Positions 35,031 to 47,094 of a stretch of DNA of 64,000 bases are shown here, piece after piece (within the stretch, counting starts at the first letter, position 1; each line of letters opens with the position of its first letter). A program made the position numbers and the translations under genes. Location of the stretch: positions 124,001 to 188,000 of the forward strand of contig NW_027476096.1 in NCBI RefSeq assembly GCF_051020955.1, read 5' to 3'. The stretch is from Megalopta genalis. Lineage: Eukaryota > Arthropoda > Insecta > Hymenoptera > Halictidae. Under the pieces are notes generated by a model. It was not told the origin of the DNA and made no database searches. It saw nothing but the letters and a program-made list of their open reading frames with translations.

Positions 35031-35730
35031 CAGTGCCAGACGAAAGCATTCGTACACCTTCTAAAACGATATGCGTTTTTTAAAACTCGATTAATTTTAT
35101 GTTAAAGGGGCTCGTTTACTGTACATTGAATAAAGTACTTTTTTCAAATTTTACTACTAACTTGAAATCACAAAAAAAAAATAAAAAACTCGCGTACTTC
35201 AACTGTTTTATCTTAGTCTATAACGAAAAGTTAAAAAACGCGTTTTGTGGTGCTTTGAAACTTATATGCATGCTGGAAAATTTCATGGAAATCGGTTAAC
35301 GCAGAGTCAATTTGTAAGCGTTGAAAGATTTTAAAAACTGCAGATAGTTACCATTCGAACGCGCCGATAATCGGGATAAAACTGCGACGTTCGTGATTTT
35401 TAATTGTTTACAACTCATATTAGAGGCAACCGATTTCGATAAAATTTTCAGCGTGGATATAGTATATAGGATATAGGATATAAGCTACCGCGCGAGATCT
35501 ACAAAATGCATTTTTTAAATTTTCGTTATTGGTTCACATGAAAAAGTTAAAAGTCCCGAGTTCTTTATCGCTTTTACTATTCCAAACATATGCAATTTTT
35601 GAAACAATTCTTTAACCATTGTCCAGTAAACTAATTCCTCTAACATCTAAAAAAAAAGTTAGATCGTATGACCCAGTGATAAAAATGTTATTCCGTTTTA
35701 AAAGACGTTCGACTATTCTCATGGCTCACT
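35031..35730. mobile_element. TA-flanked MITE, 700 bp (family A, copy 3)
   Basis: TA at 35029-35030 and 35731-35732. Ends read CAGTGCCAGACGAAAGCATT and, inward from the right, CAGTGAGCCATGAGAATAGT. Interior blocks GCATGCTGGAAAATTTCATG and CCGATTTCGATAAAATTTTC match 11202-11902. CAGTG ends and TA target sites point to a Tc1-type origin. No transposase frame. Confidence 0.85.
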
Positions 35731-35945
35731 GTATATCGTACTAGGTCATTCAGATGCAGTCCAGTATTCAAATTATTGTTACTAAAAAACTAACATAAGT
35801 CGTAATTAATGTAGAATTAAACGTAATCGTAGGTGAAAAGGTTAAAACATTGGTGACAAGAGAACAGAATATTGAACTGACTTATGAATGGAATAACATT
35901 CGAACTTAGCAGCGGGTGAATGAAACTGAAACTAGAAAGTTTATA

Positions 35946-36142
35946 ATTAGGCTGCGGATTTTTATGCGAAATAAAAATTTAATGCACCAATTGCAAGAAA
36001 TGAAAACTAAATAGAAAATGTTTTCGTTTTTTAATCATTTTGTTCGACTGAAAATAATACAATGATATTTCAAAATTCGTTCAATTTTCCAACTATCTTC
36101 ATCGAAATCATTGACATGATGCATAAAGATCCGCAGTCTAGT
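35946..36142. mobile_element. GACTGCGGAT-end MITE, 197 bp (family C)
   Basis: TA on both sides. Ends read ATTAGGCTGCGGATTTTTAT and, inward from the right, ACTAGACTGCGGATCTTTAT. No coding frame. Confidence 0.82.
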
Positions 36143-37235
36143 TATGATTATATCCATTCGAATTATTAGTTTTACTCTTTTGTATTCCAAGGATTGTTCA
36201 ATATATTATATTACAAAGTCATATGTGATATATTCATTTATATTTTCATACAATAAGAAAATAGAGAAAACTTAATTGTTGCCGTGTATGCTCGTCTTTA
36301 TACCGAACAACTTTCGTTCGAAACAGTTTTTTCTACGATATTACAGTTTACATGAAAATTGAGGTGAAATAGTTAAATGACTCACCCCGTATAGAATTTC
36401 GCGAGAGCTTCCTGTTTTCGCCGACACATCAAGCTTGAAATTTTCAGTAAGAAAAGTAGGGATTCGTTATTGAAAACCGTTATTAACATGATTATTCGAA
36501 GAACTTTGACGCGTTGACTGGCGTGTTACTCATTTTCATTTTTCTTAGGGAACTATTTGCACAGAATGGAAAATATACTTTAGCCCTGGTATATTAAGCA
36601 TAGTAAAGTGGTTCACGATCTGTGAAGTGCAAGAGGATCGACAGAGTAATTAATATCGTAAATCTTCACTACTTAATGTAAGGGTTGATAAAATCTGCAG
36701 GATAATCTCCGGCTTCCTCAAGCTTTAGCAACCGGTTGTTATTATTTATTTAGATGTTTTGATGACAAGGATAAACTCTAATGTTGGCTTTTGTTTTATG
36801 CAATAAATTGTTCTGACTTTATTTAACGTTCGCGGTTAAATCATCGTTAAATCGACGATTAAATTAAACCTCCCAATATGATATCATACATTTCTAAAGT
36901 AAAATTGTATACGTAGAATATGCTAGCATTAGGTGCAAAATACACCTAAATGCAAAATGTGTAGAGGTTTTTTTTCTATATGTATAAACGATTCTATTTT
37001 ATTATTTCATAAAATATCCTGATACTAAGAATAACTTATACAATCAATTATATGAAACGTTATAAACTGTTATTATTGTTTAATTTGTCGTAATTATAAA
37101 AAATTTGATCTGTCATGGCCCTTATATAATTTATAATATGAATATAATGTATTCACGCACGTGTAATATAATTTTTATGACATTCATATAATAGAAATAT
37201 GATATTATATAATATAATGCCATGAAAATCATATA
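36143..37235. other. AT-rich non-coding DNA
   Basis: No gene. A - strand GGG/GTGAGTCA donor-like site near 36380 is isolated. Confidence 0.35.
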
Positions 37236-37448
37236 TTAGGTCGTTCGGAAAGTTGTTTCGTTTTTCATAAAAATTTCATTTTGTAAGGGTGTTAAAGAAA
37301 CACTTGATTCAATATTTCTCCAAATGTTAAACAATAAGATTTCAAAGCTACCAGAAAAATGTCGAAAAGTTTGCTTTTACTCGTAACATTAAAAAAATCG
37401 ACTTTCATTTTCTCGCGAAAGAATGAAACAACATTCCGAACGACCTCA
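37236..37448. mobile_element. mariner-type MITE, 213 bp
   Basis: TA at 37234-37235 and 37449-37450. Ends read TTAGGTCGTTCGGAAAGTTG and, inward from the right, TGAGGTCGTTCGGAATGTTG. GGTCGTTCGGAA-type ends are characteristic of mariner elements, but a different lineage from the GGTTGGCAAC copies. No intact transposase. Confidence 0.85.
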
Positions 37449-38400
37449 TAAATAATTATAATATTTATTTTACTGTACTTCCTCATTTTAGTCAATCCTT
37501 AAAGGATTAACTTTTGTTTCATACTGTCGCTAATAGATGGATTTCTCATTTATAAAATGCATCTAATTTTTTTAAAAATCTAAATCGAATACTTTTGTTT
37601 CTTTATGAATCTCGTACATCAGAATTGAACAGAAATTGTACTTGTCATTTGCAACATGTCATGTTCTCACTTTCTATAATTCAAAACGATACTTTAAACG
37701 AACATTTCCAAACAGGTGTCAAGATGTATTTCATCATTTTCATCTATTTCACATGTTGTATTCGTAGGCGTTTAACATTTAAACGAAGTTCATTCCACAA
37801 AATAATGATGCTTTCTCTGTCTACTAATTACAAAATTACTTATTAATTCGTGTTTATCCATCGCCATTTCCAATTATTACGTTACAATCTTTTAAACATT
37901 AAATTATGTTATTAACACTTCTGCTCGTATTTTATTGTGAAATACATACACACTCCTCGTCTTGTGGAATACACGATTGTCAACCTACCAGCTGACAAAA
38001 CTTGAGTAAAAATGAAATTTATATAAACCGTATCTTTATGCTAATACTAATGCGCAACATTTGTATGCACAGTTCAAGAGCGTAATTAAGTACAGGAACT
38101 GCGGCACTCTGGTAATTACAAACGATATCATATATACAAAATACAAATAATCGGTACAATATTACATTCCTTATGAAGCATATAAAACATTGTTGTGTAC
38201 AGTAGATTCTTGTTTTTATCGAATGGTAAATTAACCCATTACACTGTAGACTATTTTAACTTCAAAATAAAGACATTTGTTTCAATCTACAGTTTTCAAT
38301 CAGTTTGCTTATAGAAGACTTTTATTTTTAACAATTTAATGAGTGGAAACGAATTGAATAATGTGAACATTCTTTTGAAAAATAGTACAATAATTTTTAG
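37449..38400. other. non-coding, probable intron
   Basis: AT-rich; ends in TTTTTAG, which serves as the acceptor of the candidate exon below. Confidence 0.35.
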
Positions 38401-38597
38401 TGGCGGCTCAGTCTCACCGCTCGAGTGCAAAGGGTCAAGAATGCGCTTTAAACGACAGTAGTATTAAAACTAAAAAATTAGAACATTCATCTGCATACTA
38501 TAGTGATATGGTTGAATCATTGGAAGATGTTGATCAAATACAAACTTACAATCTGATTTATATTCTCTATTATACAGATATAATGAATTTATTATAA
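38401..38597 (+). CDS. possible terminal coding exon, unidentified
   Basis: A frame opens exactly at an AATTTTTAG acceptor (in-frame stop TAA at 38391-38393 just upstream) and runs to a TAA ending at 38597. The first 40 residues include SSAKGQECALNDSS and YYSDMVESLEDVDQ. They have mixed composition unlike neighbouring AT-rich frames. The last 20 residues are Tyr/Ile/Leu-rich and may be non-coding read-through. No family recognised. It could belong to the gene starting at about 32 kb, but nothing proves that. Confidence 0.3.
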
Positions 38598-39130
38598 TAT
38601 ATTATATATTATATATAGCATCATCATTTATTACATATTATAATATGTTGTATATTATATATAATATTATATTATACATTATATTGGAATATTATATATT
38701 ATATTATAATATTATACATTATATTGTAATGCACAGTACATTATAAACTAGTGAAGAGTGTTCGTAAATATAGATACCAAACAAAATGTCGCGATATTGC
38801 CTACGCAGTTTTGGACAAAATCAAGTGTGCAATTTTATTGAATTTTTTACATTTTTGGCCGTTCAAGTAATACATATTTTGCAATATTACAAGCTGTTCG
38901 ACATTCGAGTTGGTCATGCATCACTTTATTCTTTGTATTTCTAAATTAATAGCTGTTTCATACTTCGCGTAATCAATCAACCTGTTAATTAAGCTTTCAA
39001 TCGTAAATATCTGTCTAGACGCAATTAAAGTTGGATAATGGTAGTCCAATGCAAATCGTTGCGGAATAAACATGAACCGAATTCAATGTTGTCTGATTTG
39101 AATGTTACGATTCTGTGAACTAGAGGTATA
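38598..39130. other. non-coding with AT-palindrome patch
   Basis: 38598-38740 is built from short ATATTATAT and TATATTATAATATT palindromes; the rest is featureless. Confidence 0.4.
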
Positions 39131-39664
39131 CAGGTTGTCTGATTTAAGTTAAGACTATAAAAAATTTCGTTTTTTAATGCGTAGTTGTATTCGAGGTTAT
39201 TATAAGATCATCTTGCTTTTTCTTATATCGTAAACCTATATTTTTTATTTCGGATCATATTCTACGTAAAAAATGCACTAATTTCGTTCGAAACATTTTT
39301 TTGTAATATGATGTTCCCAAATGAAATAAAATACCATCCAGAAGAAAGTAACGTTATCACTTTAATAGGAAAATGAAATTATCCTTCACATATACCTGAA
39401 AAATCAGTTAAATATTTTAAAAGATATAGGAGTTATAAAAATATGTTTCAAACGAGAGTTGTGCTTTTTTACGTGCAATATGATTCCGAAATAAAAGATA
39501 TAGGTTTATGATAAAAAGGCAAGATGACCTTGAAATAACCTTGAAAACACTAGATTAAAGAAACTAGTAGTGCCATTTGATTTCCCACTTGAAATACTAA
39601 AAGACAGGTGTTAGTTCGTTTTTTTTAAATCACGTGTCAACCTTAAATTAAATAAGACACCCTG
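39131..39664. mobile_element. fold-back MITE, 534 bp, CAGGGTGTC-type ends
   Basis: TA on both sides (39129-39130, 39665-39666). Ends read CAGGTTGTCTGATTTAAGTT and, inward from the right, CAGGGTGTCTTATTTAATTT. Arms of about 180 bp share TCATCTTGCTTTTTCTTATA-like and AAACCTATAT blocks. No coding frame. Confidence 0.82.
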
Positions 39665-40799
39665 TATGTAATTATGTGCATAAATGAAAATATTGCAAAT
39701 TATTTGAAAATATTGATGTAACAGCAAATGACCTAACTTAGAAAAGATGTTATACTAGTCTTCCTCTATTATAAATCCACTAAATTCAGACTTTCACTCT
39801 TAAAGAAAATCTCGAAAAAAACATCTGTGTTACAATTTCATAGTAAAAAGTCCTAGCAAAATCGAAAATTTATTTCCACATTGGTAAGCGATGTTCGATG
39901 TGCCTTATAGATCCATTTCAATACAAAGCTGACACGCGCGGATCGTACATCACCGGAGATTTTCATGAATTCCTCGCATGCTTCGTATTGTAACACGTGC
40001 GTTACTTATAGAATAGATTTTACGTTGAAAAGATTGATCGCGTTCTTCCAGCGAGGATGAGCACCGATTATAAGTCCCTGAAATGTTACGCCCTCTTTTC
40101 ACCTAAGTAAATAGCGAGTTGATAAGTTTTCATCGCCTTACGAATTCGGTGCTGTTTACTCGACTATCTAGAATCTGCGAATTCATACTCTGTAGACTAA
40201 TAAATCAAAGAGGGCAATAAAATTTCGCCACGTGAAGTTTCATTTTAGAGGACACGGATGGAACATTTATCTTCTTCGCGGATTTTGGTACGTGAAGGTT
40301 TGACGTATCTAGACAATAGTTGCAATATCCGTTGTCACAATTCCGTTTTCCATCGACCTTGCATTTTTACAACTGACAGTCAGTCTAAATAAGTAATTAG
40401 CATCAAAATGTCATTGTGTGAAACTATGCTTTAAGTAGAGAAGAGAAACTCAAGTTTTTATAACGTTAACGTTATTATTGATCGGATGATTTTGTAATTC
40501 TATACTTTCATAACAGCGTAATATAGGAGATGAATAAAATAGTCGTAATCAAAATTTTATAATGCAATATTATAATACAACTTTATAACACGAATGTGAT
40601 TTCGTTGAAAATCAGTAAAATATAAATTACAATGTGTTATTGACACGAAGAGTCAATTCAAGTGCATGTTTTGCAAGAAGTTCTAATTTCTGATCAAATA
40701 AGGTGTGATAAAACTATAAATCAATGTATAGTTTTATATTTTGATGTATGTATATTTAATCTTTACTCTTTATAATGCTATGCAGGATTGGTGAAAAAT
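39665..40799. other. non-coding DNA
   Basis: No supported gene or sharply bounded repeat. Confidence 0.35.
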
Positions 40800-40863
40800 C
40801 GTGAAAAATAACCGGTCAGGGGATGATTCTACATGCAAAATAGGTCGAAAAAAGGGTAACATA

Positions 40864-41308
40864 TTGGGTTGGCAACTAAGTAATTGCCGATTTGTTCAAT
40901 GAAATAAAAAATTTTTTTTACTTGGAATGAAGTTTTATCTGTAATGTATTTTCCATTTTGTTCGATGACCTTTTGCCTTCTCTCTGACAACTTGAAAATT
41001 CCACGCTCGTCGAAAGTCTGATCCTTTTCGGCCAAAAACTGAGTTAAGTGAGATTTTACAGCGTCATCATCATTAAAAGTTTTACCACGAAGGGAGTTGT
41101 CCAGGGATCGAAATAAGTGGTAATCCGATGGCGCGAGATCAGGGCTATATGGTGGGTGTAACATCAATTCCCAACCAATATCCATCAATTTTTGCCGAGT
41201 TGACAAAGACGTGTGCGGCTTAGCATTGTCCTGGTGGAAAATGACACCTTTACGATTCACCAATTCTGGTCGCTTTTCCTTGACCGCTGCATTCAATTTG
41301 TCCAGTTG
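40864..41308 (-). pseudogene. mariner transposase, C-terminal half
   Basis: Open from QLDKLNAAVKEKRPE through FHQDNAKPH and SPDLAPSDYHLF (second and third Asp, 34 residues between) to IEQNGKYITDKTSF. The frame then reads on through the terminal repeat into flanking DNA, stopping at 40829. The other copy stops right after YITD. The N-terminal half is absent, so it cannot be active. Confidence 0.93.
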
Positions 41309-41336
41309 CTAACATTCACGGATAATACAAAATAAC

Positions 41337-41338
<2 letters not shown>

Positions 41339-41392
<54 letters not shown>
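41339..41392. repeat. (AAT)n microsatellite inside the mariner
   Basis: About 18 AAT units; the same site in the other mariner copy has only about six. Confidence 0.95.
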
Positions 41393-42577
41393 TTTATAAT
41401 ATAACATTTACGGATACCATAAAAATGGGAGTGAGAGACATCTATAACTGAAATCGGCAATTACTTAGTTGCCAACCCAATATTTTCATTTCAGGCTCCA
41501 TTTTCGAGAAAAAATAGCTTGAAATAATAATACTATTGAATAGGAATCAAGTGGCACGTCTGGCCATCACATACCAATTCTACTTTTCGTCTAACTACAA
41601 GTCATACAAACCTAACAGGTCTTTAAACCTTTTTTTCTCGAAAACGCAGTTTTAAGTGAAAAAATGTTACTCTTTTTTTCAACTGATTTCTCCATGTAGA
41701 ATCATCTCCTGGTCGGAAGTACCACGATTTTTCACACACTCTGTATAATAGGCAAATTCTACAACAAAAAATAAGCCGAAAAAATAACATATTTTTTCAT
41801 TTAAGACTCGGTTTTCGAGAAAATTGAGTTCAAAGATGCGGCAAGATCGCGTGGCTTGTAGTATGACGAGAAGTAGAATTGGCATGTCATGATCAGACGC
41901 GTCACTTGATTCCTATTCAATAGTATTATTTCTTCAACCTAATTTTTCTCGAGAACGAAGCCTTAAATGAAAAAATGTTACTCTTTTTTTTCGACTTATA
42001 TTTGAATGTAGAATCATGTTCTTGCCGGTTGTAGCACTAGTTACATGACACCTTGTGTACATGTTAAAGAATATGTTACATCTTTTATGTAATAGTCTCC
42101 GATTCTCATACTTTTTATATAAGTTTATTCTTTTCCACTATGTTCAACTCAGCGTATTGTTATACAGCATATTATTAGTCGGAAGTCGTGTGAATGTCGA
42201 CTCCGAGTCGACCCATTCGTATTTCAATTCATGAAGTTTCAAGTATTAGGTCATTAAATATGAATTGCATAGATTTCGTAGTAAAATGATACAGTAAAGT
42301 ATGCATTTCATGCTTAATTACCCAATAATTTAATTCAATTTAAACTAATTTATTAGAGAGTTTATACTAATATTAATTTTATAACACAGTAAAGTGAATA
42401 TATCGATAATAAATAATATGACGGGAAGTATATTTGGCATGTCATGATCAGACGTGCCACTTGATTCTTACTAAATAGTATTATTTTCTCAACCCAAAAT
42501 TTTTTTCGAAAACGGAGTCTTAAATTGAAAAAATGTTACTCTTTTTCCTCGCCTTATTTTTGCATGTAGAATCACTA

Positions 42578-43392
42578 TCCGAATAATAAAAATAACACAA
42601 ACTATTAACGAATGTTAACGCAAAGTAATACATTAAAATTAACAGAATTCTATGGAATTTGATGCATTTGTGATACAAAATCTCCATAAACTAATGGCAT
42701 AAAAATTTTTTGTGTTCATTAACAAATGCAATGTAGTTTTTTTTCGATTCGGTGAAAACGTTAGCAAACGACGAGTTTTATTTGGTTTCTGTGTCTTTCA
42801 CTTCTCGTATAAAAATGTAAATTCGTACAAAGCGTCGCAGTCTACGAAACGAGTAACGGAGAGAAACGTAACCCAACCGTCACTTCACAGTGCACGTCGT
42901 ATTAGATGAACTTTTTAATTCAATTTTCTTAAAAAATGAGGTTTTTACGAAATAATGCCAGTCCGTATCTTGCACGTAGAAAATCCTTCATCCATGTATC
43001 TTATGTCCAAGGAATATGAAACGTGAATCATTAAAGTTATTATTGTATGAACGTCATCTGAACAGACGCAAAAAAAAAATAAATTCGTATAAACTTCGTT
43101 TAGTTGGAAAATAGAATTCGAATATTCGTTGCTTAAGTGTGCCAATAAAATTTGATTCATGCTAGTCTGCCCATCACTTATCATTTCTACTTACACATTG
43201 GCTGTCTAAAATCATTCAACAGTAGGGTGGTCTTTATCTTTCGACTTTCATTTTTTTTTTATTTCGAAATTCAAATTTGAGTATCAAATTTTACACACAT
43301 CATTTTTTCGTCATGTATCACACTTTATGGTGGTAAGGCCCAAAAGGTCTTCAAAAATATTCTTGATCCCTGAGCTAAATAACCCTACTGTA
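42578..43392. other. loop DNA of the inverted repeat, no gene
   Basis: AT-rich; frames at 42712 and 42945 lack motifs. A poly-T tract is at about 43250. Confidence 0.35.
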
Positions 43393-43613
43393 CAGGGGGT
43401 CACAAAATTATATATCACGACCACCATAGTGGGATTCTACATCTCTGGATCGGTGGAAATCTGTTAAAAAAATTTCGCGGAAAATTGACCTTGACCTTGA
43501 AAGTCAAGATTATTGTTGCTGTATCATAGAGTACTCATCAGGAAGAACAATAGCCTCAAACGAACCATGGGTCACAAGTCATCCCTTTACATAAAAAACG
43601 ATGTTAAGAACGA

Positions 43614-44345
43614 TGTTAGGGCCAAGTGGCCAGGATTTATGGCAGGGGCCATGTGCTTGGGTACCCGGACGGTATGGGTCTGTCCCGGGCACATGTGACA
43701 CCGTCATAACGTCTCCTGGTCCTTGATTACGGTCCAGTCAATGACGGTTGGGTCTGGCATTGTTCGGGCACGTAGGCCCATCAGCGCGGGAGGTCTCGCA
43801 GGAGCAGATTTTGTCACTCTCCCTCCTAACTCCCGGCCCACCGTTTTGGGGCAGTCTCGCTGGATTTGGGATTGCAGTGATTGGACCGTAATTCCTTGCC
43901 GCCCACCCTAGGTTAAGAGAAGTAGGGAGGACCGAGGTGATATGAGACATGACTCCGGTCCTCTAGAGCACAGAACATTCTCAGAAGTACAGACAGAACA
44001 TTCTTACAACACAGAACACTCTTAGACAGACAGAACATTCTCAACAGTACAGACAGAACAGTCTTCGAGCGATAGACAGACACACAGAACATACAGAGAG
44101 TACAGACAGACAGAACACTCTTAGACGCACAGAACATACAGAGAGTACAGAAGACAGAACAGTCTTAGAGCGATAGACAGAACATTCTCAACAGTACAAA
44201 CAGAACAGAACACATAGAGAGATACGCGTAACGGTTAGGTTGCGCGTTACAAATAGTCCCACTACAGTGGGTGGTCCTTCGAGATAGTCGGCACCAAGTG
44301 CAATATTCAGAGGATCTCCGTCATCCATCTGATGAGTCCTCAACA
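43614..44345. mobile_element. solo LTR, 732 bp, with 5-bp target duplication
   Basis: Begins TGTTAGGGCCAAGTGGCCAG and ends GATGAGTCCTCAACA, the TG...CA and TGTT/AACA pattern of LTRs. It is flanked by AACGA at 43609-43613 and 44346-44350. The 3196-3870 repeat copy is continuous across this point with a single AACAA. GC-rich 5' part, then a tandem region, then GGTTAGGTTGCGCGTTAC. No internal retrotransposon genes remain, so recombination between two LTRs is the likely origin. Family not determined. Confidence 0.88.
43965..44220. repeat. degenerate CAGAACATTCT tandem array in the LTR
   Basis: Units such as ACAGACAGAACATTCT, CAGAACACTCTTAGAC and CAGTACAGACAGAACA recur about every 16-30 bases. 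Many contain a half-palindrome AGAACATTCT (GAANNTTC-like), reminiscent of heat-shock-element spacing; that link is inference. Confidence 0.8.
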
Positions 44346-45427
44346 AACGACATAAAAATTATATGTCACAACCACCACACCCAAAATTGCGATACAACTG
44401 GCCGGAAAGTGATTCTACATGCAAAAATAAGGCAAGGAAAAAGAGTAACATTTTTTCATTTAAGACTCCGTTTTCGAGAAAAATTGGGTTGAAAAGATAA
44501 TACTATTTAGTAAGAATCAAGTGGCACGTTTGGTCATGACATGCCAAATCTACTTCTCGCCATATTATTTATTATCGATATATTCACTTTACTGTGTTAT
44601 AAAATTAATATTAGTATAAACTCTCTAATAAATTAGTTTAAATTGAATTAAATTATTGGGTAATTAAGCATGAAATGCATACTTTACTGTATCATTTTAC
44701 TACGAAATCTATGCAATTCATATTTAATGACCTAATACTTGAAACTTCAGGAATTAAAATACGAATGGGTCGACTCGGAGTCGACATTCACACGACTTCC
44801 GACTAATAATATGCTGTATAACAATACGCTGAGTTGAACATAGTGGAAAAGAATAATCTTATATAAAAAGTATGAGAATCGAAGACTATTACATAAAAGA
44901 TGTAACATATTCTTTAACATGAACACAAGGTGTCATGTAACTAGTGCTACAACCGGCAAGAAAATGATTCTACATTCAAATATAAGTCGAAAAAAAAGAA
45001 TAACATTGTTTCATTTAAGACTTCGTTCTCGAGAAAAATTGGTTTGAAAAGATAATACTATTTAGTAGGAATCAAGTGGCACGTTTTGTCATGATATACC
45101 AAATCTACTACTTCTCGTCATATTACAAGCCATGTGAACTCGACGCATCATCCAATTCAGTTTTTCGAAAACAAAGCTTTAAATGAAAAAATGTTGAAGT
45201 TATATTTCACATTTAATGACCTAGTTGAAACTTTGTTAATTAAAATCCGAATGGATCGTCTCAGAGACACATAATGGAGATATAGTAATAATGTGCTTTG
45301 ATATAAATTTGGTCTTGATTTTCAAGATTATTTTGCGCGATGTTGTTTTAACAAATCTCCATCGATTCAGATATGTAGAAACTTGCTATGGTGGTCTGGT
45401 CGAGACATATAATTTTGTGACACCTTG

Positions 45428-47094
45428 TACAATCGCACGGTGTGACTGTAGAGCGACTGTTTTTGGCCAAAATAGTAAAGTGTTTCCATTATTGATTTTT
45501 CTATGAACAAAATGTTCTTATAATTTTTATCATATTCCCGGATGTGTATGTTATAACATACATATTGTTATTGTAATTGTGATGCAAAATGACATGATTG
45601 CTATAACACTCAAATTTGTAAGCCACATTTTTAATTATTGTGCACTTTAATGTAATTGTTTAAGAAAAAAATCACCTATCTATTTCTTACTGCTGATTAA
45701 AATTTTTATTGTCGTAACTTTGAAAAAGAATGCACATGAAGGAATGCTTACTAAATTGATGTAAAAGAGACCAATACAATCTTTGGACATTAAATAATAT
45801 TTATTTGAGATTATTATTCTGTTATTTGAGATTAAATGATTCTCATTACGAAATTCTCTTGTATTTATATGTATATTATTACCCTATGCTATTATTATTC
45901 ATGATAGAGAATTATAGATGAATTTCGTAAAGAGAACTATTTAATCTCAAATAAATGCATATTTTCCATGTCCTTATTTTGTGCCTTTTTTAGTCACAGT
46001 TACACATTATTTGAAATAATAGTTTCCTGTTTTTCACGACTCCATTGTAAAAAAAAAGTTGATCAAGGAGTTAAACAACTTTTTTAACAGAATATTGCTA
46101 CACCGCGTTTCATTGTCATCCACAAAGTGCGTGTGAGCAAAATTTGAGCTCGATAGCTTATCAAGAAATAGTTTTAAATTCCTTGTCAAAATTTCGATCA
46201 TAACGATAAACGACATGTGCGAGTTAAATAAAACCGTATAAAACAAATTTATCGATAAGCAGCCTTAAATAAAAAATGTAATTTTCAGTCGTATCAAATC
46301 TTCAGAGACTGCAATAATAATAAAATCCGAAGTGATTGACACGTTTCGTAATAAAATTGTTACATTAAATAAATGGCAAATATTAATATTTACTTAATAC
46401 GCACGTGTACTTTCTACTAGATACGAGAAATAATTATAATTTCCAATTAAGCATAAACATTATAACTATGATGATCAATAAAAAGTTGTCACAAAAAAAA
46501 GTCATTGCAATTCCTGGAAATGATGAGGAGAATGGACTGAAACCGAATACATCGAGGTACAAACTTTCTGTCGAAACTTCCGATGGAAAATAATTCACGT
46601 GGAAGTATTTGACAAGCAATTTTTTTCTTGCTGTCGCTGTCGTGTCGGTTGGGTGCTAACAACCCTCAAACGCGGGAACGGACACATATTTGATCGTATA
46701 TCTCGGAAACTGCGGGAACAGGAAAATTGTTATAAATGAAAGCTTTGTGTATCGCTCAATGAGAAACCTAACTGTGCAAAATTTGATAGAACTTCGTTTA
46801 TTTAACACGTGCCGCGTCGTTTATATATACATATATAAAATTCCAAAATTCGTTTTTATTACAATATATTCGAAAAAATACAATTTTACTCGTCCACTTT
46901 TACATCAACTATGATCAATTTTAACATCCCACAACTCCTGGCAATATGTATTTAGCTAGAAGCAATGGTTAACCACTTCATTTTTAGAAAACGAGATTGT
47001 TTGCACCTCTAATGCTACGACATAAATATAAAAGTATTGACATCTTCAAATATCATCTTTAAAAAATCTTTAACAATTTAAAGTTACTCAAAGT
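45428..47094. other. non-coding DNA with a hairpin at 45822-45957
   Basis: 45822-45860 (TTATTTGAGATTAAATGATT...) and 45918-45957 form an imperfect ~38-bp inverted repeat. A frame at 46480-46593 ends GNDEENGLKPNTSRYKLSVE plus a few residues and a stop, and looks slightly protein-like, but no acceptor or family support was found. Confidence 0.35.

Larger units (their letters stand above)
40864..41480 (-). mobile_element. internally deleted mariner element, copy 2
   Basis: TA at 40862-40863 and 41481-41482. Perfect-looking ends TTGGGTTGGCAACTAAGTAA face each other across 617 bp. It has the same 5' end to QLDKL junction as 7955-8513 but a longer (AAT)n tract. It sits inside a fold-back family copy. 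Confidence 0.95.
40800..42060. mobile_element. fold-back family copies, interrupted by mariner
   Basis: GATTCTACATGCAAAATAGG at 40825 continues, after removal of the mariner at 40864-41480, into TTTTCATTTCAGGCTCCATT, ATACTATTGAATAGGAATCA and CATACCAATTCTACTTTTCG. A second, oppositely oriented stretch (41640-42060) repeats the complement of these blocks. Copy boundaries are uncertain. Confidence 0.75.
41795..45200. repeat. large inverted repeat, ~790-bp arms
   Basis: 41795-42577 is the near reverse complement of 44402-45200. Distinctive shared blocks include GTGTGAATGTCGACTCCGAG, ATACAGCATATTATTAGTCG and the single-copy-looking 42065-42415 segment. Spacer is 1.8 kb, of which 732 bp is the solo LTR. 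Confidence 0.9.
43393..45427. mobile_element. TIR element of the fold-back family, with solo LTR inside
   Basis: TA at 43391-43392 and 45428-45429. Ends read CAGGGGGTCACAAAATTATA and, inward from the right, CAAGGTGTCACAAAATTATA, followed on both sides by a CGACCACCATAG-like block. After subtracting the LTR and one target copy it is about 1.3 kb. No transposase frame is visible. This is the most complete family member in the window. Confidence 0.8.

Noticed and set aside
43738..44137. Cys/Ser-rich and other frames
   Set aside because: They fall in the solo LTR and its tandem array.
46405..46593. Possible cuticle-protein-like ending in the frame (YKLSVETSDGK)
   Set aside because: Only about ten residues are suggestive, there is no chitin-binding consensus beyond that, and no acceptor site precedes it.
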